From the NCBI GenBank assembly GCA_028823145.1, contig JAPKCA010000003.1, forward strand, positions 1-54,545: a DNA stretch of 54,545 nucleotides, read 5' to 3'. This stretch comes from Flavobacteriales bacterium. Its GTDB lineage: Bacteria > Bacteroidota > Bacteroidia > Flavobacteriales_D > Sanyastnellaceae. Made by a program: the position numbers and the translations under genes. How positions within the stretch are numbered: position 1 is the stretch's first letter; each line of letters opens with the position of its first letter. The notes under the pieces were generated by a model that was not told where the DNA came from, did not search any database, and saw nothing but the letters and a program-made list of their open reading frames with translations. This document shows, in pieces, positions 37,755 through 48,562 of the stretch.

Positions 37755-39296
37755 TTGTCCTTAACCGATACCTCGTTGCGTAACAGACTGGAAACCAACC
37801 AAGGGAAAACCCTTTATGGTTACCAAGAGAATGCCATAAATACGCTGATGGGCCGAATGGATAAGTTTCCATCTGGGTACAATCTGCTCTTCCAGCTCCC
37901 GACGGGAGGCGGAAAAACGGTCATTTTCTCAGAGTTGGCAAAGCGTTACATCCTTCAAACAGGTAAGAGGGTGTTGATTTTGACCCACCGAATTGAATTG
38001 TGTGGACAAACGAGCCGCATGCTAACGGATATCGGTGTTCCCAACAAAATCATCAACAGCAAGGTCAAGGATCTCGATGATGATGATGATTATTGGTGCT
38101 ATGTCGCCATGGTGGAAACGCTCAACAACCGTCTGAATGATGAGCGAATCCTCTTCGACAACTTGGGCCTTGTGATCATTGACGAAGCCCATTACAACAG
38201 CTTCAGAAAACTCTTCGGTTTCTTTGCAAAACAGATCATTCTAGGCGTTACGGCTACTCCACTGAGCTCAAACATCAAGCTCCCGCTCAAGGACAATTAC
38301 AATGAATTGATTGTAGGAGAGTCCATCTCTGCATTGGTGGAGAGGGAATTTTTGGCGGAGGCGGTGACGTACAGCTATGATGTCAACCTTCGGTCCCTAA
38401 AAATTGGCATCAACGGGGATTATACCGTCAGCAGTTCCGAACGATTGTACGGAAACTATCTGATGCAAGAAAAGCTGCTATACGCCTACGAAGAGAAAGC
38501 CAAGTCAACGAAAACCCTGATTTTCAACAACGGCATCAACACTTCCAAGTCGGTCCAGGCCATGTTCCAAGAAGAAGGATATGAATGCAAACACTTGGAC
38601 AACACCCATAGCGAAAAGGAAAGGCAGGATATCTTGGAATGGTTTGAGAAAAAAGAAGATGCGATTCTCAGCTCTGTTTCAATTTTAACGACAGGTTTTG
38701 ACTCCCCGTCCGTTGAAACGATCATCCTCAACCGAGCCACTAAATCGCTCACCCTGTACCATCAGATGATTGGTCGTGGTTCTCGCGTATTGCCCCATAA
38801 GAAGAAGTTTAACGTCATAGACTTAGGCAACAATGCCCGACGTTTTGGTCTTTGGGACACCCACATCAATTGGTCTGATATCTTCAAGTCACCCAATTCA
38901 TACATCGAAGGCCTCTACTCCGATGAGGAAATTGAAGAAGAATTCGTCTTTGAGTACTCAGATGAATTGATGGCGAAATTGCAAGGGGGACCTGACCCAG
39001 ATTTCAATATGTCCCAAGCATATGTGGAGGTCACCGTAAAAGGTGGCCGCCCGAAAGAAGCCATTGACCAGAGCATCTTGCACCACATGAGCCTCATTCG
39101 CTTTGTCTGTTCCGATTTCTGGGACGCCTTGGATCTCCTGAAGGAGCTTGAAGGCGACATCACGTACCGTGTTCGCTTGTATTCCAAATGCATCGCCAAG
39201 ACAACAGATAATTATAAAAATTGGCTAAAGGAAGAATACCTCCGCAAATTGCAGAGCGAGTTGAGAAAGGCCTATGCTGACGATGATATCATCTAA
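37755..39296 (+). CDS. DEAD/DEAH-box (SF2) helicase, apparent TTG start
   Basis: YQENAINTLMGR (Q-like), FQLPTGGGKTVIF (Walker A), VIIDEAHYNSF (DEAH), GVTATPLSSN, STKTLIFNNGI, MIGRGSRVLP (motif VI). Confidence 0.9.
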   Translation: MSLTDTSLRNRLETNQGKTLYGYQENAINTLMGRMDKFPSGYNLLFQLPTGGGKTVIFSELAKRYILQTGKRVLILTHRIELCGQTSRMLTDIGVPNKIINSKVKDLDDDDDYWCYVAMVETLNNRLNDERILFDNLGLVIIDEAHYNSFRKLFGFFAKQIILGVTATPLSSNIKLPLKDNYNELIVGESISALVEREFLAEAVTYSYDVNLRSLKIGINGDYTVSSSERLYGNYLMQEKLLYAYEEKAKSTKTLIFNNGINTSKSVQAMFQEEGYECKHLDNTHSEKERQDILEWFEKKEDAILSSVSILTTGFDSPSVETIILNRATKSLTLYHQMIGRGSRVLPHKKKFNVIDLGNNARRFGLWDTHINWSDIFKSPNSYIEGLYSDEEIEEEFVFEYSDELMAKLQGGPDPDFNMSQAYVEVTVKGGRPKEAIDQSILHHMSLIRFVCSDFWDALDLLKELEGDITYRVRLYSKCIAKTTDNYKNWLKEEYLRKLQSELRKAYADDDII

Positions 39297-39379
39297 TAAG
39301 TGATAACGATTGCGAACTGCAATCAGCCGTTAACAAAACGCCCATACGGGAAGCAATGGAACTCGTCTAAATTAACTCC

Positions 39380-40474
39380 ATGCCTGTTTCATATGGATCG
39401 TGGACTGAAGGGTCCGCACTACATCTCGGATTCGCCCTGATTTCGACCTTTTTTGTTTGCCTGCTGATTATGCAGCTGCAAATCCGAAAGAATCGATCGA
39501 CAAGCCTTTCGACAGCCCAATGGGCATTGACCACAATAGGGGTTTTAGCGAGTATCATAAGTTGGGCACTTCAAGTCAACCCAGCGTGGAACGAAACCAC
39601 TTCCTTTAGTCGGTCAATTCCTTGGTGGCTGTTTCTTTCTGCCCTTTGTTTGCTGACACTTTATTGGCATAGTGTGATGCTGCGAAAGAACCAAGGCATT
39701 CCTAAGGACGCCCAAAACGCACTGATTCAAGAACAGCTACTCCTGCAAAGTGTCACTCAAATCCAGCAGAATCTCAAATTGCAAGACGAAGTAAGACATG
39801 CCAAGCGGATCAATTTAAGGTCCCAAATGAATCCTCATTTCTTGTTCAACATCTTGACTGGAATTCAACACCTTCTTTTTTCTGAACAAAGCGAGCGCGC
39901 AAGCCACGTTTTCAGAAGGTTTCGAAAATTGCTGATGCAAGACTTCATCTCCAACGATCGAATCAATGGGGCCTTGAGCCAAGAATTGGAACAAGTCATT
40001 CAATACATGGAATTGGAAAAAGAACGTCTTTCCAAAACCATCCAATGGAGCATTAAACTGGAAGATGGATTAAATGCCCAACAAACCTCTTGCCCTTTGT
40101 TTATCCTTCAGCCGTTGGTTGAGAATGCCATTTGGCACGGACTATCGAGCGAATCGATTGACCAACCCCAATTGCTCATCCAGGTCATTCGGCAAGATGA
40201 AGATTTGCTTCTGATGGTCCATGACAATGGCATTGGATTGGACCTGAATTCATCGAACAAAAAACCTGAACACCAATCCCGAGGGACAGCAATTCTGAAA
40301 GAAAGACTGTCCTTGTTGAGGCACCCAGGGGCATTGGATTTATCGATGCAACACCCGCTCAGCCCCTATACCCAAGGCACGTCATCTGAAATCCGTTTAC
40401 CCCTTTGGGCCCTTGAACCTCCGCCCCACCCCACAGGTGTTAAAACGGCAAACGAGGATCCGGAGCATCACTGA
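39380..40474 (+). CDS. LytS/YehU-type sensor histidine kinase
   Basis: TM segments; RSQMNPHFLFNILTGIQHLL (phosphoacceptor His), LFILQPLVENAIWHGL (N box), VHDNGIGLD (G1 box). Confidence 0.9.
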   Translation: MPVSYGSWTEGSALHLGFALISTFFVCLLIMQLQIRKNRSTSLSTAQWALTTIGVLASIISWALQVNPAWNETTSFSRSIPWWLFLSALCLLTLYWHSVMLRKNQGIPKDAQNALIQEQLLLQSVTQIQQNLKLQDEVRHAKRINLRSQMNPHFLFNILTGIQHLLFSEQSERASHVFRRFRKLLMQDFISNDRINGALSQELEQVIQYMELEKERLSKTIQWSIKLEDGLNAQQTSCPLFILQPLVENAIWHGLSSESIDQPQLLIQVIRQDEDLLLMVHDNGIGLDLNSSNKKPEHQSRGTAILKERLSLLRHPGALDLSMQHPLSPYTQGTSSEIRLPLWALEPPPHPTGVKTANEDPEHH

Positions 40475-41453
40475 TGCTTCCGACCACTCCACTTTGAAAA
40501 AGCAATGAACCCGCCATCGCGATCATGGCTGCATTGTCCGTGCAATAAGCCATTGGCGGAATATGAACCTTCCACCCCATTTCATTTTGACGATGTTCTA
40601 GAGCTTTTCGGAGTGCACGATTGGCCGACACCCCTCCCGCAATGGCCACTTCCTTGATACCCGTTGAAGAGACTGCAGCTTCCAATTTACGCATCAGGAT
40701 TTCTACGATGACCCGCTGAACGCTTGCGGCAATATCAGCAAGCCTCTCCGATATGAAATTTGGATTTTCAGCTTGGGAACGTTGCAGAAAATACAAGACT
40801 TGGGTTTTGAGACCACTAAAACTCATGTCCAACCCCGCCACTTTCGGATGAGAAAACTCAAACGCATGTTCATCTCCATCCGAGGATAAGCGATCCAAGA
40901 TGGGACCCCCTGGATAAGGCAAGCCTAGCAGTTTCGCAACTTTGTCAAAAGCCTCTCCAGCCGCATCATCCAACGTGCTTCCCAAAACCTCCATTTCTCG
41001 TGGACCTTCCACTCGAACCAATTGTGTATGGCCCCCTGATACAGTCAAACACAAAAATGGCAATGACGGAGCATCCCCAGGAGCTAAATAATGAGCCAAA
41101 ATATGGGCATGCATATGATGGACCGGGACCAATGGTAATTCGTTTGCCCAAGCCCAGGACTTCGCAAATGCAGCACCCACATGCAGCGACCCCATCAACC
41201 CAGGACCCTGCGTGTAAGCCACCGCGCTCAATTCTTCGGGTGAAACTCCCGCATCCTTCAATGCCTGCTGAACTGTTGGGACAATATGCTGAGCATGGGC
41301 GCGACTCGCCAACTCCGGCACCACTCCTCCGAATTGTTCATGAACCTCCTGACCTGCCACCACATTCGACAAAACCTGCCTTCCCCGAATAACGGCAACG
41401 CCTGTGTCGTCACAAGATGACTCTATGGCTAAAATACAGGGAGCATCACGCAT
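40440..41453 (-). CDS. tsaD: tRNA threonylcarbamoyladenosine biosynthesis protein TsaD
   Basis: ILAIESSCDDTGVAVI, VPVHHMHAHILAH, LTVSGGHTQLVR, GGVSANRALR. Confidence 0.97.
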   Translation of the reverse strand: MRDAPCILAIESSCDDTGVAVIRGRQVLSNVVAGQEVHEQFGGVVPELASRAHAQHIVPTVQQALKDAGVSPEELSAVAYTQGPGLMGSLHVGAAFAKSWAWANELPLVPVHHMHAHILAHYLAPGDAPSLPFLCLTVSGGHTQLVRVEGPREMEVLGSTLDDAAGEAFDKVAKLLGLPYPGGPILDRLSSDGDEHAFEFSHPKVAGLDMSFSGLKTQVLYFLQRSQAENPNFISERLADIAASVQRVIVEILMRKLEAAVSSTGIKEVAIAGGVSANRALRKALEHRQNEMGWKVHIPPMAYCTDNAAMIAMAGSLLFQSGVVGSISDAPDPRLPF

Positions 41454-41532
41454 GGTGGATTCTGAAAAATTGGATGTGTCGACAGCACAAAATTAAGGCG
41501 TACTGAGGGACTTCACTTAACTTCCCATCGGA

Positions 41533-44500
41533 ATGAGAACCACTGCTCGGAAATACTTTTGGAGAATCAATGGCACTCTCGTCCTTGCTTTTCTGTTGGG
41601 GGTAATTCTCCTCCAATTTTCAGGCATTCAGACTCAATTAGGAAAATGGACCGTCGCGTGGCTCAACAACCAAAATCAATTGCATTTCGAATTGGATCAT
41701 GCTTCCATTGATTGGTGGAATCAATCCTTGGTCATCTCTAAACTATCCGTGGCATCTGAGGAGGATCGCAGTCAAGCAATACACTTGGACCACATTGAAT
41801 TGGGCGATTGGCGGCGCGTTGATGGTGTGTGGTCTTTTGGTTCATTGGACTTGCATCATGGCCACATCGATTTAAATGAACTTCAAGAGCTCTCCAATCA
41901 ACTGGCTTCATCCGAGACAGCCAACGAAGAGACCTTTGCGTTTGCATTGGAATCGCTCGATATCCATGGTTTTACGCTAGAGCAAAGAAATTCAGATACC
42001 ACTTGGACGTTGGAGCTCGACCATCTGAGCATGCTCAATTTGTCCTTAAGTCGTGACACACAACGTGTCAACCTCATTGGATTGTCAGGAAGACTGAAAG
42101 GAACCATGCTCGAGCATACTGATTGGGCGAATGGAATTGAAATCGAAACGCTTCAAGGACAATGGATGGGCGACGAGTCCTCTTGGAGTTGGACAGGTGG
42201 CAATTGGAAGTCGGAACTTTTCGATTTGGATTTTTCGGCAAATGGCCACTGGAATTCTCATCAACTGCGGGACATTCATGCCGACTGGCGCTGGACAAGT
42301 GGACTCCGCATTTTGCAGCTGTCTGAGCATCATTTGTCACCTGAAAGAGGTGATATCTTGCGCTGGATAGAAAGTCTCGCAACATCCCAATCCTTGCAAT
42401 GGGATGGATCATTCGCTTGGAATGAGCGTGGGAATTGGGAAATCGAAACCCACCAATGGAAAGGTGTTCCGCTATTTGAATCCATTCCTGCTTGGAGCAT
42501 TGGTCAAGACATCCATCTTAACTGGACATCTCAAGGCGAAGCGTTGATAGACATCACAGATGCTCTACTGAGCATGCGCAGTGCCCCTCCAATTCTTCAA
42601 AAAAGTTGGCCCGCAGATAACATCGAAGCCATGAGCGTAAAACACAAATCATGGCGCTTGGCATGGGAGACCCGAGATGAGGGATACCACGTCGAATTAA
42701 TATCGACGGGAAAGAGCCACCCTACTCCAGCTTGGATTAAGGTTCATTGGGTACCCTCACCTCATCAACAGCATGCTCGCCTTTCATTCGGAGGACTGGA
42801 AGCTCCAGATTGGCTCCATACCTCGTCTGCATTGACGATTGAAGGTAACGGAGAGGCTGACTGGGACTCCACCGCGTTTGACATCCAATGGCAAAGCAAT
42901 GTGAGTGGAGCAGGAGAAATTGAAGGCTCTGCTCATGGCGTGCGCATGGAATCAACAAACGACGAACCCATGGCATCCTGGCGAATCAACGGGAAACTTG
43001 AATCACTCAACAATCCGTGGCCCGCAGTCTGCCTTTGGGAAGGTCAAATGGATGAAAACCGATGGAGGTTAGAATCGCAGTGGCAGTTAAAGGGCATTGC
43101 ATCACCGCTTTCAGCGCCCAAAAAACCCTGGACGATGTTTGCTGATGCGGAAATTCGAGCCAATGGAAAAAACGCCCATATCGAAGATTTTACCTTGGCA
43201 TTGCGAAACATCAACTTGCTCGAAAATCGAAAACCGAGAGCTTTTGAGCGTCTCGATATCACCGGTAAGCAAACCCAACGCAATTGGACTGTGCAATGGT
43301 ATTCCGATTTAAGCGACGGGAATATCACTGCTGATTCCGACTGGAAAGCATGGTCTCAGTGGTTGGAGGCCATGACAACCCGATCGACTTTTTCATCAAA
43401 AAAAATGCCCCTGTTATTGGCTGAATTTTCCATCCATCGTTTTGCACCAATCGCATTGATTGCTGACCTCCCCTTTGAATTGGAGAATGGAGCAAGGTTG
43501 AAAGCAAATAATCAACAGCGCGGCATTGAACTTCAATTGACCATTCCCTCTTTCTCATGGGATTCCTTTGAGGCGAAGAACGTGCTGCTTCAGGCTGATG
43601 GGAACGTCCAGGAATTCTTCCTCAACGTGCAATGTGATTCGCTCTTGCAAAATCATGCCCCCTGGATTTCCAATGCAGCTTGGGACCTGCATGGTGACAC
43701 CATTTGGTACAGTGACGTAGAATGGCAAGGGAAAGAACCCATTTCAACCGAGTTGCAATGGTCCATGCACCCTGACCAAGACAATCGGCAACGGGTTGAA
43801 TTTTCTAAATTCCAATGGCCTTATGAAGATCAGGTGTTTCAACTCACCACAGCAAGACCTGTTCTCCAAATCGCAAGCCACCAAGGACAATGGAGCATTC
43901 AGAGTGAGGGACTTACCTGGAAGTCCAAAGATTGGACGATTCAAACAGGTGGAGTCTTGCACCAATCCCATCCGAGTGATTGGACCCTATCCGCGGAGGG
44001 AACATCATGGCCCGACCTCGGGACTTACGGGTTTCCGGGATGGCAAGCTCAACGCACCCAACTAGACCTGGATTGGCATGGCACGTTAGACGATTGGGAG
44101 TATGGCGCTCAATTGGACATGGATTCAATCACCTGGAAAAACGTAACGGTATCCAACCTCGAATGCGTTTTATCCGGAGATGCAAAAAGCACGACGTTTT
44201 GGGTCGAAGGAAGAGAAGATGCAACATCTACATGGGGTGGAACAGGTCAGATTCCACATGAGCCTCAAGGACCCCTCCGAGCGCAATTGCTCTTGAAGCA
44301 AGTACCTCTAGAGTGGATCAATTCATGGTTGCCGGAGCAATCGGTTGGCCTGAGCGGCAGTGCTGATGGAGAGCTGGCTATCCAAGGAACCCGACAATCA
44401 CCTGAGATGAATGGTTGGATTCAATCCAATGCCGTTGAAGTGAACATCGAATACCTCGGCACATCGTACCAGTTGGATGGAAGGTGCGAAATCGAACCGG

Positions 44501-45861
44501 ACCAATTTGCCTTAGATCAATGGATCGTTACGGATGAACAAGGTCATCACGCGAAACTAAATGGCACCATTTTACATCAATCCTTTGACCACTGGAATGT
44601 TGATATCGGATTGGAGGCCACAGAGGCCATTCAATGGATGAATCTCAAACGTGACCAAAACGACCTCTTCTACGGAACGGTTCATGCAACAGGTGACATC
44701 AACGTCTTTGGATTTTCAGATAACCTGCAGATTGAGGCAAATTTAAAAACGTCTGCCCAAACGCAATTTGCATTGCCCTTGGATGGAGCCTCTGATGCAT
44801 CTTACGCATCATTTATCCATTTCACAGCACCAACTACCGAAATCCCAGCTATAGCTCCGAAACAGGATTTGTCAAGGATTCGAATGGATCTCAGGGTAGA
44901 GGTGAACGAAGACGCGGAGGCCCGCATCATTTTTGATGAAAGCGTGGGAGATGAAATCATTGGACGGACAAAAGGAACCATTGCGCTCGGCGTTGACGAT
45001 TTTGAACGGTTCACCATGGACGGGCAGTTGGAGGTTGTTGAGGGGGATTATTTTTTCACGCTTCAAAATTTGATCAATAAGCGGTTCGAAATTTCACCGG
45101 GAGGAACCATCACCTGGTTTGGTGATCCATATGACGCAGAAATAAATTTGGATACAAAGTACCAAGTCAGGACCGATTTATCGGGCTTACTCCCCGATGA
45201 GACGGACTTACCCGGGCGCATTCCTGTTGATTTGATTCTGGCTCTTGAAGGGGAATTGATGCGGCCTGAAATAGAATTCACCGTTTCGGTACCGGATGCA
45301 TCACCGCAAATCCAAGCACTCGTTGAAGGAGCTCTGATCAACGAGGAAGAATTAAATCGCCAGGCTCTTAGCTTGTTGGTTTTGAATCAATTCCTCAGTC
45401 CTGACCCCATTACTTCGGCCATCGGAGGCACGGGTGTCCAAGACAAAAGCACAGCTTTCATCGCCAATCAATTGGGGCATTGGATTTCACAAATCTCCCC
45501 GGAGATAGACATTGGCGTTGATTACACCAACGATCAGTTGAGCGGGGAACAAGCCCTTGCTGTGGCATTGAGCACTCGATTGATGAACGACCGCTTGCAT
45601 ATCGAAGGAGCCATTGGAACGCAGAATTTAACCCATGTTTCGGCATCGGATGTGCAACTACAGGACATGACCTTGAGTTATGATTTGGACCAGCATGGGA
45701 ATTTTCAAGTAACCGGGCACACCCGAACCAACCAAGGGCTGAGCGTTCCATATGGCACCAAGACGCAAGGAGTTGGCATCCGGCTCCAAAGAGATTTCAA
45801 CCGTTGGGGAAATTGGAAGTTGAGGAGGGAGAAAAAGTCGAAGTCGAACAATGCCGATTAA
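41533..45861 (+). CDS. tamB: TamB-like translocation/assembly module protein
   Basis: 1442 aa; N-terminal TM; C-terminal DUF490-like IPVDLILALEGELMRPEIEFTVSVPDAS...LLVLNQFLSP...IDIGVDYTNDQLSGEQALAVALSTRLMNDRLHIEGAIG. Confidence 0.9.
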   Translation: MRTTARKYFWRINGTLVLAFLLGVILLQFSGIQTQLGKWTVAWLNNQNQLHFELDHASIDWWNQSLVISKLSVASEEDRSQAIHLDHIELGDWRRVDGVWSFGSLDLHHGHIDLNELQELSNQLASSETANEETFAFALESLDIHGFTLEQRNSDTTWTLELDHLSMLNLSLSRDTQRVNLIGLSGRLKGTMLEHTDWANGIEIETLQGQWMGDESSWSWTGGNWKSELFDLDFSANGHWNSHQLRDIHADWRWTSGLRILQLSEHHLSPERGDILRWIESLATSQSLQWDGSFAWNERGNWEIETHQWKGVPLFESIPAWSIGQDIHLNWTSQGEALIDITDALLSMRSAPPILQKSWPADNIEAMSVKHKSWRLAWETRDEGYHVELISTGKSHPTPAWIKVHWVPSPHQQHARLSFGGLEAPDWLHTSSALTIEGNGEADWDSTAFDIQWQSNVSGAGEIEGSAHGVRMESTNDEPMASWRINGKLESLNNPWPAVCLWEGQMDENRWRLESQWQLKGIASPLSAPKKPWTMFADAEIRANGKNAHIEDFTLALRNINLLENRKPRAFERLDITGKQTQRNWTVQWYSDLSDGNITADSDWKAWSQWLEAMTTRSTFSSKKMPLLLAEFSIHRFAPIALIADLPFELENGARLKANNQQRGIELQLTIPSFSWDSFEAKNVLLQADGNVQEFFLNVQCDSLLQNHAPWISNAAWDLHGDTIWYSDVEWQGKEPISTELQWSMHPDQDNRQRVEFSKFQWPYEDQVFQLTTARPVLQIASHQGQWSIQSEGLTWKSKDWTIQTGGVLHQSHPSDWTLSAEGTSWPDLGTYGFPGWQAQRTQLDLDWHGTLDDWEYGAQLDMDSITWKNVTVSNLECVLSGDAKSTTFWVEGREDATSTWGGTGQIPHEPQGPLRAQLLLKQVPLEWINSWLPEQSVGLSGSADGELAIQGTRQSPEMNGWIQSNAVEVNIEYLGTSYQLDGRCEIEPDQFALDQWIVTDEQGHHAKLNGTILHQSFDHWNVDIGLEATEAIQWMNLKRDQNDLFYGTVHATGDINVFGFSDNLQIEANLKTSAQTQFALPLDGASDASYASFIHFTAPTTEIPAIAPKQDLSRIRMDLRVEVNEDAEARIIFDESVGDEIIGRTKGTIALGVDDFERFTMDGQLEVVEGDYFFTLQNLINKRFEISPGGTITWFGDPYDAEINLDTKYQVRTDLSGLLPDETDLPGRIPVDLILALEGELMRPEIEFTVSVPDASPQIQALVEGALINEEELNRQALSLLVLNQFLSPDPITSAIGGTGVQDKSTAFIANQLGHWISQISPEIDIGVDYTNDQLSGEQALAVALSTRLMNDRLHIEGAIGTQNLTHVSASDVQLQDMTLSYDLDQHGNFQVTGHTRTNQGLSVPYGTKTQGVGIRLQRDFNRWGNWKLRREKKSKSNNAD

Positions 45862-45883
45862 CTTTAGCCTTCAAATCCACCCC

Positions 45884-46930
45884 ATGAAACATCTATTTCG
45901 AATTACCCCCGCTGTTTGGATGCTTATTCTCTCCCCTTCGATGTGGAGTCAAACCACCATTGAATCAAGTGATCTGCCGCAGGGAGGCACGACCTACCCT
46001 ATCGTCAATACCACCGTTTTGGATTTCAATTTGCTCAACCTAGCGGGAGCGGACGTCACATGGGATTTCAGCAATTTGATTGCACTTGTAGATGCTCCCA
46101 TCACTCCTTCCCCCATGAGTGAAGCCTCCATCACCGCTTCTATTGCTTTCAACAGCCCATTCAACTCGGCCTACCAATGCGACTTTTTCCTACCCACCGT
46201 TTTTCCCGATTTGGGCATCGATTTGGGCATTCCACTCGACGGATTCAACAATTTCTATCAAACGGACAATGATTACTACGCCATTGCAGGAATAGGACTG
46301 AGTTCAGCCGGGTTTGATTTACCCGTACCCTATGACGACATCGACGAATTCTTCCCACTCCCCTTTTCGTTTGGAGAAAGCTTTTCAAGTACCGGTTCAT
46401 TTGCTCTGGATTTGACGGGCATCTTGGGGTATTGGCTGGATCAAACTCGAGAAGTGACAGCCGATGCTTGGGGAACGTTGATTTTACCGAGTGGGGACTA
46501 TGATGTCCTGCGAATTCGGACAGAATTGAGTGCTGTGGACAGTGTTTACATCGAGCAATTGGGAGAGCCTTTTGTCATCGATCGAGAACAAGTGATTTAC
46601 CAATGGTGGGCGAATGGGCACGGCTTCCCTCTTTTAGAAGTCACCACCACGAGTGGCATTCCAAGTTGGGCAACCTTTCAAGATCTTGGCACACCCAATG
46701 GAATCGAGAGTCATGAAGGAGATGATCGATTGGAGTTGTACCCGAATCCCGCCGAGGCCGGAAGTTCCATTACTTGGAATGTGAATGCACAAAACTGGAA
46801 GTTTCTCGATAGCTCTGGTCGCACCCTAGATGAAGGAATGGGCAATGACATGCATCTCCCATCGGACCTACCAAGCGGTGTTTACTTTATCGTCGTCGAT
46901 GGCCAATCAAGTCGCTTGCTGATTCAATAG
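45884..46930 (+). CDS. Secreted protein with T9SS type A sorting domain
   Basis: Signal peptide MKHLFRITPAVWMLILSPSMWSQ; C-terminal LELYPNPAEAGSSITW...GVYFIVVDGQSSRLLIQ. Confidence 0.82.
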   Translation: MKHLFRITPAVWMLILSPSMWSQTTIESSDLPQGGTTYPIVNTTVLDFNLLNLAGADVTWDFSNLIALVDAPITPSPMSEASITASIAFNSPFNSAYQCDFFLPTVFPDLGIDLGIPLDGFNNFYQTDNDYYAIAGIGLSSAGFDLPVPYDDIDEFFPLPFSFGESFSSTGSFALDLTGILGYWLDQTREVTADAWGTLILPSGDYDVLRIRTELSAVDSVYIEQLGEPFVIDREQVIYQWWANGHGFPLLEVTTTSGIPSWATFQDLGTPNGIESHEGDDRLELYPNPAEAGSSITWNVNAQNWKFLDSSGRTLDEGMGNDMHLPSDLPSGVYFIVVDGQSSRLLIQ

Positions 46931-46967
46931 CAAGCGCACGCATCCAATCCGCGATGCAGCACAACCA

Positions 46968-47414
46968 TCAAACGTCCAACTTTCCCAAATCCCCAAAAGC
47001 ATCGATTTCCTGGCCAACCTGCTGGTCATACCACGTATCGAGGGCCCAACCTTTTGCAACTTGAGGGTTTCGGAAAATCCTGAACGGCACTGCTGGCTTA
47101 AATAAGGCCCACCGGATCTGATCACGAAGTACCTGAATCGAAGATGGAACGACCACAGCACGCGCTGGAACTCCCTGCATCGCTGATTCCGTTCCCATCC
47201 AAGCCAAGGCCTCTTGTTCAACGAGAGCCACGTTTTTCGGAATCAAAACCAATACAGGCCCTGTACCTCCTGGGAGCAAATCCCGTCGGGCTTCTTCCAC
47301 ACGCATGATCTGATTCAGATCCAACACCGCTTCAGCATGAAAGCGAACGGTATAAAGCCCCATGGAGAACTCAATGGTAGCTTCTTGAAGCGATATAGAT
47401 AAGGTGTGCTGCAT
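46968..47414 (-). CDS. Hypothetical protein, possibly STAS/SpoIIAA-like fold
   Basis: Length and pattern (VLVLIPKNVALVEQEALAWMGTESAMQGVPARAVVVPSSIQVLRDQIRWALFKPAVPFRIFRNPQVAKGWAL) resemble small STAS-like proteins of Bacteroidota. Confidence 0.55.
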   Translation of the reverse strand: MQHTLSISLQEATIEFSMGLYTVRFHAEAVLDLNQIMRVEEARRDLLPGGTGPVLVLIPKNVALVEQEALAWMGTESAMQGVPARAVVVPSSIQVLRDQIRWALFKPAVPFRIFRNPQVAKGWALDTWYDQQVGQEIDAFGDLGKLDV

Positions 47415-47422
47415 GGCTATGA

Positions 47423-48562
47423 TTAATCACAATAAAAATCAGAAAACGGATTGGGGGTACAAAAATTCAAAGCGGCTGTAGCGTCCCCTTCCATCAAATA
47501 CTGAATGGTCGAGGTGGTGTAACCAATACCGTAAACCCCTTGCGATGCACGGGCTGCAAAAAGCCCCAAACCTCCTTTGATATTCGTGTACTCTGGGCGC
47601 TCTTGGATGACACCCGTGACGGGTGAATTAATTTCCAAATAAGTCGCCAATTCATCGTTAGCAATGGTTAAAATAAAATCGATGGCCCTCGCAATTTGCA
47701 CATTTCCATCCCATGTGCCAAGCACCCTTGTGATGTATGGGTCTTCTTCCAATTGCGTTGTCAATGTGGTGAAAAACCGCTCGCCACTCACTGCCTTTTG
47801 CAGGACCTGACCGCCTCCATCATCATTCGTGCTTAGGGAGCCAATGTTCCATTCTACCACACGCTCCTTTTCCTCTAGCAAAACCGTATGGCCCAAATCT
47901 TCCCAAATGCGCTCCATGACATGAATCATCACGGTGATATCATACCGTTTTGCTCCAGCTGTGGAGGACCATTTAAACGTAATGTCCGGGTAAGTCGTTT
48001 GAAAACCCAAGCTCACAAATCCCAATTTAAAATTCGCGACACCTGGAGGCGGCTGAGTAATGTTGCCAATTTGATTCGCAATCATATTGGTCGTCGCCTC
48101 TGCACTTGAATCACCTACAATTTCCAAATCAAAATCGTACTCGGCATCCGCGTTTAACCCTCCTTTTGGAACGAAATACCACATCTGGTGCTCTGGCGCG
48201 TAGAAAATGCCGTTTTCTGTTTTGTTTTGAATCACGGTGTCTTGCAATGGCCAATTCCGAACAGACATGCCATTCATTCGCTCCGTCACTTGAACTTGCA
48301 AATCAGCGGCAGGGTACTCGCTACTATCTGCAACCATCGCCGCATCAAATTGATTGCCATCCCCCAACCACGTTCGATTGATTCGAACCCATTGAGTGTC
48401 CTGAGCAGCATCCAGCAGACTGAAAACCACTGGTGTACGCTGGTATGGAGCCGTCAAATCAATATCTGTCGAGCAGCCTAACCCCCCAACAACCATAACT
48501 GCAAGTGCGGAAATGGGCAGCCAATGCTTCTTCCAAGTGTTCATCTTCATCCAATCAATCAT
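47423..48562 (-). CDS. Hypothetical lipoprotein (DUF4249-like region)
   Basis: Lipobox-like VVGGLGC; TAPYQRTPVVFSLLDAAQDTQWVRINRTWLGDGN. Confidence 0.65.
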   Translation of the reverse strand: MIDWMKMNTWKKHWLPISALAVMVVGGLGCSTDIDLTAPYQRTPVVFSLLDAAQDTQWVRINRTWLGDGNQFDAAMVADSSEYPAADLQVQVTERMNGMSVRNWPLQDTVIQNKTENGIFYAPEHQMWYFVPKGGLNADAEYDFDLEIVGDSSAEATTNMIANQIGNITQPPPGVANFKLGFVSLGFQTTYPDITFKWSSTAGAKRYDITVMIHVMERIWEDLGHTVLLEEKERVVEWNIGSLSTNDDGGGQVLQKAVSGERFFTTLTTQLEEDPYITRVLGTWDGNVQIARAIDFILTIANDELATYLEINSPVTGVIQERPEYTNIKGGLGLFAARASQGVYGIGYTTSTIQYLMEGDATAALNFCTPNPFSDFYCD

